Below are positions 48,501 through 60,639 of a stretch of DNA of 64,000 nucleotides, piece after piece. Below the pieces are notes generated by a model, which worked only from the letters and a program-made list of their open reading frames with translations, did not search any database and was not told the origin of the DNA. The position numbers and the translations under genes are program-made. This DNA is from Panopea generosa (taxonomy: Eukaryota; Mollusca; Bivalvia; Adapedonta; Hiatellidae). The number at the start of each line of letters is the position of its first letter. Positions within the stretch are counted from its first letter, which is position 1. The stretch covers positions 4,613,098 to 4,677,097 of the forward strand of contig CM055896.1 in assembly GCA_029582155.1 (NCBI GenBank). Direction: 5' to 3'.

Positions 48501-51500
48501 CTGGCTTCCCGTTAGCAACATGAAGTAGCCAGTCAACAAAGGAAATGACTCGTGTTATGTAGGACGGTGGTGTAGGTATGTCACTCAATTCAAATATCTC
48601 TGCTCGATCCAAGTTTCTGCACGATGACCGTCTTCCCGTTAGCAACATGAAGTACCCAGTCTACAAAGGAAATGACTGGTTTTATGTAGGACGGTGGTGT
48701 ATGTATGTCAATCAGTTCAAATATCTCTGCTCGATCCATGTTTCTGCACGATGACCGGCTTCCCGTTAGCAACATGAAGTACCCAGTCTACAAAGGAAAT
48801 GACTGGTTTTATGTAGGACGGTGGTGTATGTATGTCACTCAGTTCAAATATCTCTGCTTGATCCAAGTTTCTGCACGATGACCGGCTTCCCGTTAGCAAC
48901 ATGAAGTACCCAGTCTACAAAGGAAATGACTGGTTTTATGTAGGACGGTGGTGTATGTATGACACTCAGTTCAAATATCTCTGCTCGATCCAAGTTTCTG
49001 CACGATGACCGTCTTCCCGTTAGCAACATTAAGTACCCAGTCTACAAAGGAAATGACTGGTTTTATGTAGGACGGTGGTGTATGTATGTCACTCAGTTCA
49101 AATATCTCTGCTTGATCCAAGTTTCTGCACGATGACCGGCTTCCCGTTAGCAACATGAAGTACTCAGTCTACAAAGGAAACATACTTGTGTTATGTAGGA
49201 CGGTGGTGTAGGTGTGTCACTCAATTGAAATATCTCTGCTTGATCCAAGTTTCTGCACGATGACCGGCTTCCCGTTAGCAACATGAAGTACCCAGTCTAC
49301 AAAGGAAACATACTTGTGTTATGTAGGACGGTGGTGTAGGTGTGTCACTCAATTGAAATATCTCTGCTTGATCCAAGTTTCTGCACGATGACCGTCTTCC
49401 CGTTAGCAACATGAAGTAGCCAGTCTACAAAGGAAATGACTCGTGTTATGTAGGACGGTGGTGTAGGTATGTCACTCAATTCAAATATCTCTGCTCGATC
49501 CAAGTTTCTGCACGATGACCGTCTTCCCGTTAGCAACATGAAGTACCCAGTCTACAAAGGAAATGACTGGTTTTATGTAGGACGCTGGTGTATGTATGTC
49601 ACTCAATTCAAATATCTCTGCTCGATCCAAGTTTCTGCACGATGACCGTCTTCCCGTTAGCAACATGAAGTACCCAGTCTACAGAGGAAATGACTGGTTT
49701 TATGTAGGACGGTGGTGTATGTATGTCACTCAATTCAAATATCTCTGCTTGATCCAAGTTTCTGCACGATGACCGGCTTCCCGTTAGCACCATGAAGTAC
49801 CCAGTCTACAAAGGAAACATACTCGTGTTATGTAGGACGGTGGTGTAGGTGTGTCACTCAATTGAAATATCTCTGCTTGATCCAAGTTTCTGCACGATGA
49901 CCGGCTTCCCGTTAGCAACATGAAGTACTCAGTCTACAAAGGAAACATACTTGTGTTATGTAGAACGGTGGTGTAGGTGTGTCACTCAACTGAAATATCT
50001 CTGCTTGATCCAAGTTTCTGCACGATGACCGGCTTCCCGTTAGCAACATGAAGTACTCAGTCTACAAAGGAAACATACTTGTGTTATGTAGGACGGTGGT
50101 GTAGGTGTGTCACTCAATTGAAATATCTCTGCTTGATCCAAGTTTCTGCACGATGACCGGCTTCCCGTTAGCAACATGAAGTACCCAGTTCACCAAGGAA
50201 ACATACTCGTGTTATGTAGGACGGTGGTGTAGGTGGGTCACTCAATTCAAATATCTCTGCTCGATCCGAGGCTCTTCAAGATGACTGGCTTTTCGTTAGC
50301 AACATGAAGTACCCAGTCTACAAAGAAAATGACTCGTGTTATGTAGGACGGTGGTGTAGGTATGTCACTCAATTCAAATATCTCTGCTCGATCCAAGTTT
50401 CTGCACGATGACCGGCTTCCCGTTAGCAACATGAAGTACCCAGTCCACAAAGGAAATATACTCGTGTTATGTAGGACGGTGGTGTAGGTGTGTCACTCAA
50501 TTGAAATATCTCTGCTTGATCCAAGTTTCTGCACGATGACCGGCTTCCCGTTAGCAACATGAAGTACCCAGTTCACCAAGGAAACATACTCGTGTTATGT
50601 AGGACGGTGGTGTAGGTGTGCCACTCAATTCAAATATCTCTGCTCGACCCAAGGCTCTTGAAGATGACTGGCCTCCCGTTAGCAACATGAAGTACTCAGT
50701 CTACAAAGGAAACATACTCGTGTTATGTAGGACGGTGGTGTAGGTGTGTCACTCAATTCAAATATCTCTGCTCGACTCAAGGCTCTTCAAGGTGACTGGC
50801 TTCCCGTTAGCAACATGAAGTACTCAGTCTACAAAGGAAACATACTCGTGTTATGTAGGACGGAGGTGTAGGTGTGTCACTCAATTCAAATATCTCTGCT
50901 CGATCCAAGTTTCTGCACGATGACCGGCTTCCCGTTAGCAACATGAAGTACCCTGTCTACAAAGGAAACATAATCGTGTTATGTAGGACGGTGTTGTAGG
51001 TGTGCCACTCAATTCAAATATCTCTGGTCGACCCAAGGCTCTTCAAGATGACTGGCTTCCCGTTAGCAACATGAAGTACTCGTGTTATGTAGGACGGTGG
51101 TGTAGGTGTGTCACTCAATTCAAATATCTCTGCTCGATCCAAGTTTCTGCTCGATGACCGGCTTTCCGTTACCAACATGAAGTACCCAGTCTACAAAGGA
51201 AATGATTCGTGTTATGTAGGACGGTGGTGTAGGTATGTCACTCAATTCAAATATCTCTGCTCGATCCGAGGCTCTTCAGGATGACTGGCTTCTCGTTAGC
51301 AACATGAAGTACCCAGTCTACAAAGAAAATGACTCGTGTTATGTAGGACGGTGGTGTAGGTATGTCACTCAATTCAAATATCTCTGCTCGATCCAAGTTT
51401 CTGCACGATGACCGGCTTCCTGTTAGCAACATGAAGTACCCAGTCTACAAAGGAAATGACTCGTGTTATGTAGGACGGTGGTGTGGGTATGTCACTCAAT

Positions 51501-54262
51501 TCAAATATCTCTGCTCGATCCAAGTTTCTGCACGATGACCGGCTTCCCGTTAGCAAAATGAAGTACCCAGTCCACAAAGGAAACATACTCCTGTTATGTA
51601 GGACGTTGTTGTAGGTGTGCCACTCAATTCAAATATCTCTGCTCGACCCAAGGCTCTTCAAGATGACTGGCCTCCCGTTAGCAACATGAAGTACCTAGTT
51701 CACAAAGGAAACATACTCGTGTTATGTAGGACGGTGTTGTAGGTGTGCCACTCAATTCAAATATCTCTGCTCTATCCAAGGGTCTCAAGATGACCGGCCT
51801 CCCCTTAGCAACATGAAGTACCCAGTCTACAAAGTAAACATATTCGTGTTATGTAAGACGGTGGTGTAGGTGTGTCACTCAATTCAAATATCTCTGCTCG
51901 ATCCGAGGCTCTTCAAGATGACCGGCCTCTCGTTAGCAACATGAAGTTCTCAGTCTACAAAGGAAACATACTCGTGTTATGTAGGAAGGTGGTGTAGGTG
52001 TGTCACTCAATTCAAATATCTCTGCTCGATCCAAGGCTCTTCAAGATGACTGGCTTCCCGTTAGCAACATGAAGTACCCAGTCCACAAAGGAAACATACT
52101 CGTGTTATGTAGGACGGTGTTGTAGGTGTGCCACTCAATTCAAATATCTCTGCTCGATCCAAGGCTCTTCAAGATGACCGGCTTCCCGTTAGCAACATGC
52201 AGTACTCAATCTACAAAAGAAACATACTCGTGTAATGTAGGACTGTGTTGTAGGTGTGCCACTGAATTCAAATATCTCTGCTCGACCCAAGGCTCTTCAA
52301 GATGACTGGCCTCCCGTTAGCAACATGAAGTACCCAGTTCACAAAGGAAACATACTCGTGTTATGTAGGACGGTGTTGTAGGTGTGCCACTCAATTCAAA
52401 TATCTCTGCTCTATCCAAGGCTCTCAAGATGACCGGCCTCCCCTTAGCAACATGAAGTAATCAGTCTACAAAGGAAACATATTCGTGTTATGTAGGACGG
52501 TGGTGTAGGTGTGTCACTCAATTCAAATATCTCTGCTCGATCCAAGGCTCTTCAAGATGACCGGCTTCCTGTTAGCAACATGAAGTACTCAGTCTACAAA
52601 GGAAACATACTCGTGTAATGTAGGACGGTGTTGTAGGTGTGCCACTCAATTCAATTATCTCTGCTCTGTCCAAGGCTCTCAAGTTGACCGGCCTCCCCTT
52701 AGCAACATGAAGTACCCAGTCTACAAAGGAAACGTACTCATGTTATGTAGGACGGTGTTGTAGGTATGTCACTCAATTCAAATATCTCTGCTCGATCCAA
52801 GGTTCTTCAAGATGACCGGCCTCCCGTTAGCAATATGAAGTTCTCAGTCTACAAAGGAAATATACTCGTGTTATGTAGGACGGTGGTGTAGGTGTGTCAC
52901 TCAATTCAAATATCTCTGCTCGATCCAAGGCTCTTCAAGATGACCGGCTTCCCGTTAGCAACATTAAGTACTCAGTTTACAAAGGAAACATACTCGTGTA
53001 ATGTAGGACTGTGTTGTAGGTGTGTCACTCAATTCAAATATCTCTGCTCGATCCAAGGCTCTTCAAGATGACCGGCGTCCCGTTAGCAACATACAGTTCT
53101 CAGTCTACAAAGGAAACATGCTTGTGTTATGTAGGACGGTGTTGTAGGTGTGCCACTCAATTCAAATATCTCTGCTCGATCCAAGGCTCTTCAAGATGAC
53201 CGACTTCCCGTTAGCAACATAAAGTACTCAGTCTACAAAGGAAACATACTCGTGTTATGTAGGACGGTGGTGTAGGTGTGCCACTCAATTCAAATATCTC
53301 TGCTCGATCCAAAGCTGTTCAAGATGACCGGCCTCCCGTTAGCAACATACAGTTCTCAGTCTACAAAGGAAACATGCTTGTGTTATGTAGGACGGTGTTG
53401 TAGGTGTGCCACTCAATTCAAATATCTCTGCTCTATCCAAGGCTCTTCAAGATGACCGGCCTCCCGTTAGCAACATACAGTTCTCAGTCTACAAAGGAAA
53501 CATGCTTGTGTTATGTAGGACGGTGTTGTAGGTGTGCCACTCAATTCAAATATCTCTGCTCGATCCAAGGCTCTTCAAGATGACCGGCCTCCCGTTAGCA
53601 ACATACAGTTCTCAGTCTACAAAGGAAACATGCTTGTGTTATGTAAGACGGTGTTGTAGGTGTGCCACTCAATTCAAATATCTCTGCTCGATCCAAGGCT
53701 CTTCAAGATGACCGGCCTCACGTTAGCTACATACAGTTCTCAGTCTACATAGAAAACATGCTTGTGTTATGTAGGACGGTGTTGTAGGTGTGCCACTCAA
53801 TTCAAATATCTCTGCTCGATCCAAGGCTCTTCAAGATGACCGGCCTCCCGTTAGCAACATACAGTTCTCAGTCTACAAAGGAAACATGCTTGTGTTATGT
53901 AGGACGGTGTTGTATGTGTGCCACTCAATTCAAATATCTCTGCTCGATCCAAGGCTCTTCAAGATGACCGGCCTCACGTTAGCAACATACAGTTCTCAGT
54001 CTACAAAGGAAACATGCTTGTGTTATGTAGGACGGTGTTGTAGGTGTGCCACTCAATTCAAATATCTCTGCTCGATCCAAGGCTCTTCAAGATGACCGGC
54101 CTCACATTAGCAACATACTGTTCTCAGTCTACAAAGGAAACATGCTTGTGTTATGTAGGACGGTGTTGTAGGTGTGCCACTCAATTCAAATATCTCTGCT
54201 CGATCCATGGCTCTTCAAGATGACCGGCCTCCCGTTAGCAACATGCAGTTCTCAGTCTACCG
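42545..54262. repeat. 127-bp satellite array, about 92 copies
   Basis: Monomer: ggacggtggtgtaggtgtgc, cactcaattcaaatatctct, gctcgatccaaggctcttca, agatgaccggcctcccgtta, gcaacatgaagtacccagtc, tacaaaggaaacatactcgt, gttatgta. Two main subfamilies differ at 'aagtttctgcacgatgaccg' against 'aaggctcttcaagatgactg'. Others are a 'gactggttttatgtagg' group (48640-49760) and a homogeneous 'acatacagttctcag...catgcttgtg' group at the right end (53080-54250). The first monomer (42545-42690) is the most divergent. 127 is not a multiple of 3, and the repeated 61-70-codon frames on both strands are artefacts. Confidence 0.97.
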
Positions 54263-54414
54263 AGGAGTGGGACTCGAGGGTGATTCAAAACGTATATGAG
54301 CTTATTTCACAATTAAGCTAAATTAATTAATTACGAATCATCAGTGATGTGTGTTTAAGGCAGTGGGTTGGTAATAGGTTTGTGTTCCAAACATTCATTT
54401 ATCAATTAAAAAAA

Positions 54415-54645
54415 GGGTCCTCTGCGGCCGAGTAGTCTAAGGCGCCAGGGCAACTTACTTATGCTCTATGATCGTAGGTTCGAGCCCTGCTCTCTCCAAA
54501 ATTTAAATGTGAGGAAGTGTGTCAGTTATTGCGGAAAGACGGTGGTTTTAATCAGATTCATACTGGGGTCTTCCTCCAGTAATAAAACTGGATTTGCCAT
54601 ATGTAACCTGAAATATATTAAAATGGCGTTAAACTGCATTTGTTC
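54415..54645 (+). mobile_element. tRNA-derived SINE (MetaSINE-like), plus strand
   Basis: Head gggtcctctgcggccgagta, B box gtaggttcgagccctgc, then 'gtgtcagttattgcgg', 'ggtcttcctccagtaataaa' and 'aatggcgttaaactgc'. It lies about 150 bp right of the 127-bp array. Confidence 0.72.
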
Positions 54646-55285
54646 TTTTTTCAAAATCATTGACAAAGATAACTACCACACATATACGGTATAAATTAAT
54701 GAATACACAGCACAAACGTTTAAACATGCTAAATACCATCAGTCTAGCTTTTAAGTCTATATTTGAAATTACAATTTCCATGTTAAAAACACATCGTATT
54801 GGCATCAAGAGCAGAATCTTCCTTCAGAAATACAAAAAAATGAATGTGATTTTTAAAAATAACTCTCCGGAGAGTTAATTTCAAAAGCCAGGAAGAAAAC
54901 GGATATCCACAAAAGATAAGCTTCAATGCGTTTAGTGAACTGTGAAATTAACCAGGATAATCTATTGTTAGAACCGACCTTAAATAGAAAAGCAAACTTA
55001 ATTCTAAAGTAATGTGTGGCAGAACATAGTGATGTTTCTATTTACATGTATACTGTTTGTAAATTAATTATCCAGTAAATGTCAGCTCTGGACATTAACG
55101 TCTACCTAGAGATTGAAAAGATCACGTGAGAATAATAATTTGAAAAGAAGAACAAAACAAAAGCGACCACATATATAAATAAATGACTGGTGCTGTTTGA
55201 AATGCTGAATGAGCTTATCGACCATTCTTTTAAATAAAATGAAAATTATATTAGATAATTCATAAGTTCATCTCGAAGGCTTTTT
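54646..55285. other. No supported gene
   Basis: AT-rich. A 72-codon frame at 54660-54878 has no recognisable similarity. Confidence 0.4.
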
Positions 55286-55289
55286 AGGT

Positions 55290-55797
55290 ATAGAATGACG
55301 ACGGCAAGCTTAAACTCGTTATTCGTCTTTGAGGCATAGTACCACCATTGCAAAAGGGAAGTGCTTCCGTGGGGTAGTCGCATAATGGCGGTTATAAATA
55401 ATCCTCATTTCTTCTTCTTTAAAAATGCATTTTCCTTATTTTAGTGCTCATTTTTTTTATTTGAATGGCATTATTGATATATTTTGAACATTTTGATAGC
55501 ATTGTCATGTTTGAATTGTGAATTTAGAAAAAAAAATGATGCTTGGAAATTGGGGTATGAATACATGATTTCGGAAGTCTAATTTCACTTTGTCACCAGT
55601 GTACACACTGAGCAGAAAAAAAAATCTCTTATATGACATATGTCCCCTACTTTTCTCATCATATTTTGATAGTGCAGAGGTTGACAAACAGTAAAATGTA
55701 GGTTTCACTTCTTTCATTTGGGATTCTCTATGAATGACAAGCCTTCAAACTTTTATTATTTACTATAGAATAAAGAACAAAAATCAATGGTGGGGTT
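55290..55797. repeat. Dispersed repeat, copy 2 (inverted partner at 1048-1476)
   Basis: Reverse complement of the 1048-1476 repeat, recognisable from the 'ggcatagtaccaccattgca' block (about 55332) to 'acaaaaatcaatggtggg' at about 55776-55796. The minus-strand 70-codon frame here (MKEVKPTFYCL...) corresponds to MKEVKFQFYCL in copy 1, but both are probably non-coding. Confidence 0.6.
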
Positions 55798-55874
55798 ACA
55801 CCTTGATTTATCGCTATTCCGCTGAAAAATACTCATAACTCTAACCTTAACAACCTCCATTATTGATGAGTAAC

Positions 55875-56060
55875 ATGAATTGACTACCGAAAGAAAAATA
55901 TGGCTTGAAAACCGAAAGAATATGATTTGACTACCGAAAGACTAATACGAATTGACTACCGAATGCATGATATGACTTGACTACCGAAAGACTAATACGA
56001 ATTGACTACCGAATGCATGATATGACTTGACTACCGAAAGAGTAATAAGACTTGACTAAA
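55875..56060. repeat. 25/50-bp minisatellite upstream of gene 2
   Basis: A 50-bp unit made of two related 25-bp halves (gactaccgaaagactaatac..., gactaccgaatgcatgatat...) repeats about three times within 450 bp of the gene 2 start codon. Confidence 0.85.
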
Positions 56061-56116
56061 GTAAAGAAGTGCCGTGTTATCATGCGTATGGTAATCGATT
56101 ATGGAGCGTATTAGCC

Positions 56117-56422
56117 GTATATATAACGTATACGTTGGACAGAGTGTTATTGAGACAAATTCTGTCTTTAACTTTCATTGAAGATGCGCGGGGTGCTTGC
56201 TTATTGGTTGTTTTTATATAACTTGTTTTCCATAACATTGACTTATAACTCTATGTGTATTATTTTAAATTATGTTGACAAATAATACAACTTAAGTATA
56301 CGTTTGGGACATTTTTAGCCCTAATTTGCTACCATACAAACTTAACATAAACTTATATATAATATTATTCAATATTACAGATCTGGTGATGTGTTGACGG
56401 TGCGAAAAAAATACAATCTACG
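56117..56422 (+). promoter_or_regulatory. Possible core promoter and 5' UTR of gene 2
   Basis: A TATA-like cgtatatataacg lies at about 56116-56128. A possible 5' UTR acceptor, attacag, ends at 56380, 42 nt before the ATG. No initiation site can be proven from the sequence. Confidence 0.25.
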
Positions 56423-56489
56423 ATGAAGGTCTCCATAGAAACGGTTGCAATTATTGTGGTGCTTGTGTGCTTTAGTCAAAGTGTTTCAG
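56423..56489 (+). CDS. Gene 2, signal-peptide exon
   Basis: 22 codons plus one base, donor gtaagg at 56490. N-terminal Lys, a hydrophobic core VAIIVVLVCF, then small residues SQSVS before the splice. Start chosen because it is the first ATG of the only frame that gives a signal peptide joining in phase to the CUB start. Confidence 0.8.
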
Positions 56490-59400
56490 GTAAGGCATAG
56501 TGCACGGAAAAAACACATGAGTTTTATTCATGTGTAAACACAAACTAGTACGTACGTCATCACTTAAGATATTAATGTTATTTGTTTAAAGTTAATGAGA
56601 TATGAACTGATATGTAACACAAGCAAAGTAAATGAACCCCGAAGTGAATTAAAAATATTTTTTTCTGTTTTTTTTTCTGCATTTGTAAAGAATGTCGAAT
56701 CACGCACAAATCAAATAAAGTCCGATGGAAATATGGGATTGACATACGTCAGCAAGCATGCTAACATACTCTTTATTACGTTTCTATTTTTGTAAAGGGC
56801 CAAAACTCTGGTAAATGATTGAAGGCATCCTATTATTTTACGTTTGTTTAAATCTATTACGAAAATGCTAAATTTATATTCAGATTCAACTGTGTTTAGA
56901 TAAATATATGTCACAAAGACAAACAAGAACAAGAACAAGAAAAGAACGCTATTACGTCATGAATGACGACTATTTATAAAGTAATCACATAACTACTAAT
57001 ATTACCGGGTATGACTCAAATAAACCATAAGGAAATACCAATTTATATTTATTTTTATAGTATTTTTACTCATATTTTAAACTAGCAATACTAGCAATAC
57101 TTCTTAAAAACAACAAATATTACACTGAGAGACTTTCAAAACGCAAAACTCCAATTGAGCATGTCTGAGATGAGTAGAGAAGACTCATTGACGCTCGTCA
57201 GCGACCACCGAGAATCGTGACTAAGCTTTCCCACGCCTTGGGTCCGGAATGTAACAACATTTCTCAACACAGTATTGCAAATTGTGTACTTTCAACGAGG
57301 CAGATATGTGTTGCTGACATTGCTGTAAATAGTAGTTACAACCGCTACAAATTACAAAGTTGGTGATTTAGGGTATCGCTGTTTGAAATATATATAGATA
57401 TAAACCATGAAATATGTATAGCTGTTATACTTGATATCACGGGGGATAATGTATAAACGATATCACATGATGCATAATTGTTATACTCAATATCACGGGG
57501 GATAATGTATAAACTATATCACATGATGCATAATTGTTATACTCAATATCATGAGGGATAATGTATAAACTATATCACATGATGCATAATTGTTATACTC
57601 AATATCATGGGGGATAATGTATAAACTATATCACATGATGCATAATTGTTATACTCAATATCATGGGGGATAATGTATAAACTATGTCACATGATGCATA
57701 ATTGTTATACTCAATATCACGGGTTATATGTATAAACTATATCACATGATGCATAATTGTTATATTCAATATCACGGGAGATAGTGTATAAACTATATCA
57801 CATGATGCATAATTGTTATACACAATATCACGGGAGATAATGTATAAACTATATCATATGATGTATAATTGTTATATTCAATATCATGGGAGATAATATA
57901 TATCACATGTTAAAACATAAAACAAAAAATGAAATAAATGATTGTTTAGACGAAAACGTAATATATAAAGTGGCAAAATGATGCGACAATGAGGGACAAT
58001 GCAACCGGGCATGTTCGTAAATAAGATACCGAACTTAAACGCTATACTGTTTTAAAAAATACACATTAATAAAAAATATATCCATCATTTAGTTGGAAAT
58101 TAATACACGACATTAGAATAAAAATAACAATACAAACGTGAAAGCAATATCTAAAAATACAACGTCTACCTAAACTTTATCATATTATAAGCCGAATTTC
58201 TCCAGGGTCATAATGGCCCAAAATCGTTCACCTAAACTCAAAAATTCAACAACTGTGATACCTTTATCTGCTTTATTTGTTATAGGCCACCAAGCTATTT
58301 CTAAATTAACATCGAATATACAAAAATTAGTACTTATATGTGGTGTATTATCAGTATGAATTATTGCTCGGAAAACCCACAGAAACGTTTTTACTAAATC
58401 AAGGGCACATAACTCTGTTAGTAATGATCATATCTAAGCAATTGTCTTGACCGAGATTTACGGCCGAATTTGTAACAAAAATTAAGAATTCGCACAAATT
58501 CCTCGCCCGGGTTGTTTTTTCGTTTCTGTTAAACTTACGTTTAAGCATGGTTGTTATGCTCAATATCACCATAACTAATAACACTTGGTATAGTTTGTCA
58601 CAGCAAGAAGTGATTTGTTCACTGCAAGCTAATGCGACGGATTAGTTAAATATTTGGCACCGGGCTTTTGCAGATTGATTGAAGTATTTAACAGTATAGA
58701 TTTTACTTTAAAAAGGTTTAAAAATAAATATATTGTTACAGCAATGAGTAAATAATTATTTAAATAATGAACATAACATCAAATATGATGAAAAAGTGCA
58801 GTATATGATGCCTTTATGATTATAGTCATTTTGTCATGTCGGAGATGCAATGTATTAGTTCCCATAGGCAACCGATTAGCTCTCAACTCAGATTCATGGC
58901 GCCGGATTTGTTCGAATTCTCATTTCTTTTATATATCTCTAGTAAACATTGTGTAAACAATTTATGACCAAAACTGAGAGCTAATCCATCGCATTGCTGT
59001 GAAGTGATTTACTATACACCCCATGAATAAGATATGAAATTTATCTACTATGTTCTTTGACAGAATACGATTGATATTTAGATGTCATCAACAGTTTTGT
59101 TCTATATATAATTTGTTTCAGGTCAAAATGAAACTTTAGCAGCCACGGTATCTTCCGCGAACCTGTACTCCCCTGGTGCAGATAAAGGCCTCAACTATGG
59201 TCCGTAAGTATTTAAATTATTAAGAGATTTTTACGTGTGTCGCCACAATTAAACATGTTGGGACAATTTCGTCAACATTCGGTATTACGGAAATCGTTTA
59301 GGTGTTTCAAATGAGGTATTGACCTATATATTCACTGTGAATGCCCGTTTTTCAAACAAAATAACATATTTAGTTTATAAGATAAGAACTTGAATAAAAT

Positions 59401-60475
59401 GGGGCCTGGGACAAATCCCTGTGGAACACAAATCGTGAAATGTATTTCCAGCTATTTGAACATATTGTGTTCTTTTACTGATATAATGCTATTAACAAAC
59501 TATTCAAATTATATAGATTGAGCAAATAAGCAAATAATAATGATTTACCAAATTAAAGGCCTTTGGAAATTCTAGGGAAACTGTACCAACAATACTAGTG
59601 GTGTCAATAGTTGATACCAGATCATCTAACATTTTGTCAGAGATGTCAGGGAAGAATGACTTGGTCTCAATCCAGACTGCATAGAATAAAGATACTTTTA
59701 AATATAAGGGAATTAACTGGCATACTTGTCATAAGTTTGGATTTGTCTTTGTCATATTTTGGACCTTTACTTTGGCTCTTGCAAATAAAACTTGGCTACG
59801 TATAAGTAGCGATACTTGTACTGAATCTCTTGATAAGAAAAGATGCACTGACGCCATCAGAACTAGTTGATTAGGTGGTATATAAAGACTTAATTTGTTG
59901 TTCAACAAAGGAGAACGGAACCAATGAAATTCTGTATTTTGTATTCTTTCATTAACATACCTGGTAAAACTAATACAGAACCGTTTTTCTATGAACTGTA
60001 TTTAGTGCACTTGTTGTAACATCTCATATGAGTTGGCAGTTGGGTTACTACTATTGTCATGAATAAATTGAATTAATAATTTCACAAGAGTAGTTTGCTT
60101 GGCTTCCAGAATCAGAGACGTAATAGTTTGTCTCCATAATTTTAATTTAACCGTATCGTTCTGTGTGTGAAAAACACTTTTGTTATTTATTGCATCGATT
60201 TCGTTGTTGAATTTGCATATTTTAGGGTTATTTGTTTTCAATTGTTTCAGAAAAATATGAAAGGCATATCAATTATAAGAAAGGTTTTAACATACGATAT
60301 GACATATGATGCATACTTAAATGTTTAAAAATGTCTATTTTTAGAAATATGACGTACGACTATCTGGTTCAGACCAGCTACCCGAACCATACAATAACGT
60401 TAAATGTTACAGCATGCAATATTGAGACGGACAAAAATGGAGACTGCTTATACGACGTACTGTATGTTTACGATG
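56423..60475 (+). CDS. Gene 2: tandem CUB-domain receptor paralogue (3' part outside window)
   Basis: Three visible exons: 56423-56489 (signal peptide), 59122-59203 and 60345-60475. They join in frame to 93 residues. The ATG at 56423 starts MKVSIETVAIIVVLVCFSQS, a clear secretion signal with likely cleavage near VSG|QNE. The CUB domain follows: SSANLYSPGADKGLNYGPN, YDYLVQTSYPNHTITLNVTA, then CNIETDKNGDCLYDVLYVYDG split over the strands. Sequons NET, NMT, NHT and NVT suggest N-glycosylation. Intron phases are 1, 2 and 1. The last visible exon is the same length and phase as 97-227 of gene 1. Sushi domains, membrane span and tail are expected to the right but not seen. The following intron is at least 3.5 kb and filled by a satellite. 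Confidence 0.85.
57420..57905. repeat. 56-bp minisatellite in the first intron of gene 2
   Basis: Unit catgatgcataattgttata + ctcaatatcacgggggataa + tgtataaactatatca, about 8 copies. Each unit holds 'atcatgat'-like short palindromic sequence. Confidence 0.92.
58190..58584 (-). pseudogene. Coding-like minus-strand stretch, possible retroelement relic
   Basis: In the minus strand a stop-free frame of about 80 codons (about 58400 to 58195) contains AIIHTDNTPHIST and WWPITNKADKGITVVEF. Just before it lies a 61-codon frame with NLCEFLIFVTNSAVN and CLDMIITN. These look protein-like but fit no family I can name with confidence. A retroelement fragment is the most likely source. Confidence 0.3.
59122..59203 (+). 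CDS. Gene 2, CUB N-terminal exon
   Basis: Acceptor ttgtttcag ends at 59121, donor gtaagt starts at 59204. 82 nt, phase 1 in and 2 out. Encodes the CUB opening with the conserved 'SP' turn (NLYSPGAD) and NYGP. The usual first CUB Cys is absent. Confidence 0.83.
59385..60241 (-). pseudogene. Degraded LINE: linker and N-terminal half of reverse transcriptase, in a gene 2 intron
   Basis: Minus strand, with frameshifts: linker KLWRQTITSLILEAKQ (within 60002-60241), SSDGVSASFLIKRFSTS (about 59815-59865, the 'DGI' region), MQSGLRPSHSSLTSLTK (59632-59682, QSGFR box), VGTVSLEFPKAFNLVNH (about 59535-59590, the FxDxxKAFDxVxH catalytic box with the first Asp lost), and CVPQGFVPGPILF (59393-59433). Typical order for jockey/CR1-like LINEs. 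It ends before the YADD box, so only half of the enzyme remains. Confidence 0.83.
60345..60475 (+). CDS. Gene 2, CUB domain exon (131 nt)
   Basis: Acceptor tttttag ends at 60344, donor gtaagt starts at 60476. Encodes NMTYDYLVQ, TLNVTACNIE and DCLYDVLYVYDG. Matches the gene 1 exon in YDYLVQ, the extra Cys before IE, C-x-YD and YDG. Confidence 0.88.
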
Positions 60476-60639
60476 GTAAGTAACAATATACAAGCACTTT
60501 GACTTGTCCCCAACAGAGTGAATGAAATCTATATGTCTGTAGTATACCTATTGGATTGTCAAGCTATGGATGGATGTTAACTTTGTTTCTTTTAACCCTG
60601 GGATTCTATCAAACCAAAGATGTACCATGACATTGATTG

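Noticed and set aside
47826-51586. Repeated 61-70-codon minus-strand frames (MLLTGSRSSCRN...)
   Set aside because: They recur every 127 bp because of the satellite. The monomer length is not a multiple of 3 and frames close within about 1.5 units.
42545-54262. CRISPR array or centromere protein B box
   Set aside because: Repeats are head-to-tail without unique spacers. I found no match to the CENP-B box core in the monomer on either strand.
59611-59805. 64-codon + strand frame in the gene 2 intron
   Set aside because: It is the antisense of the LINE QSGLRPSHSS region.
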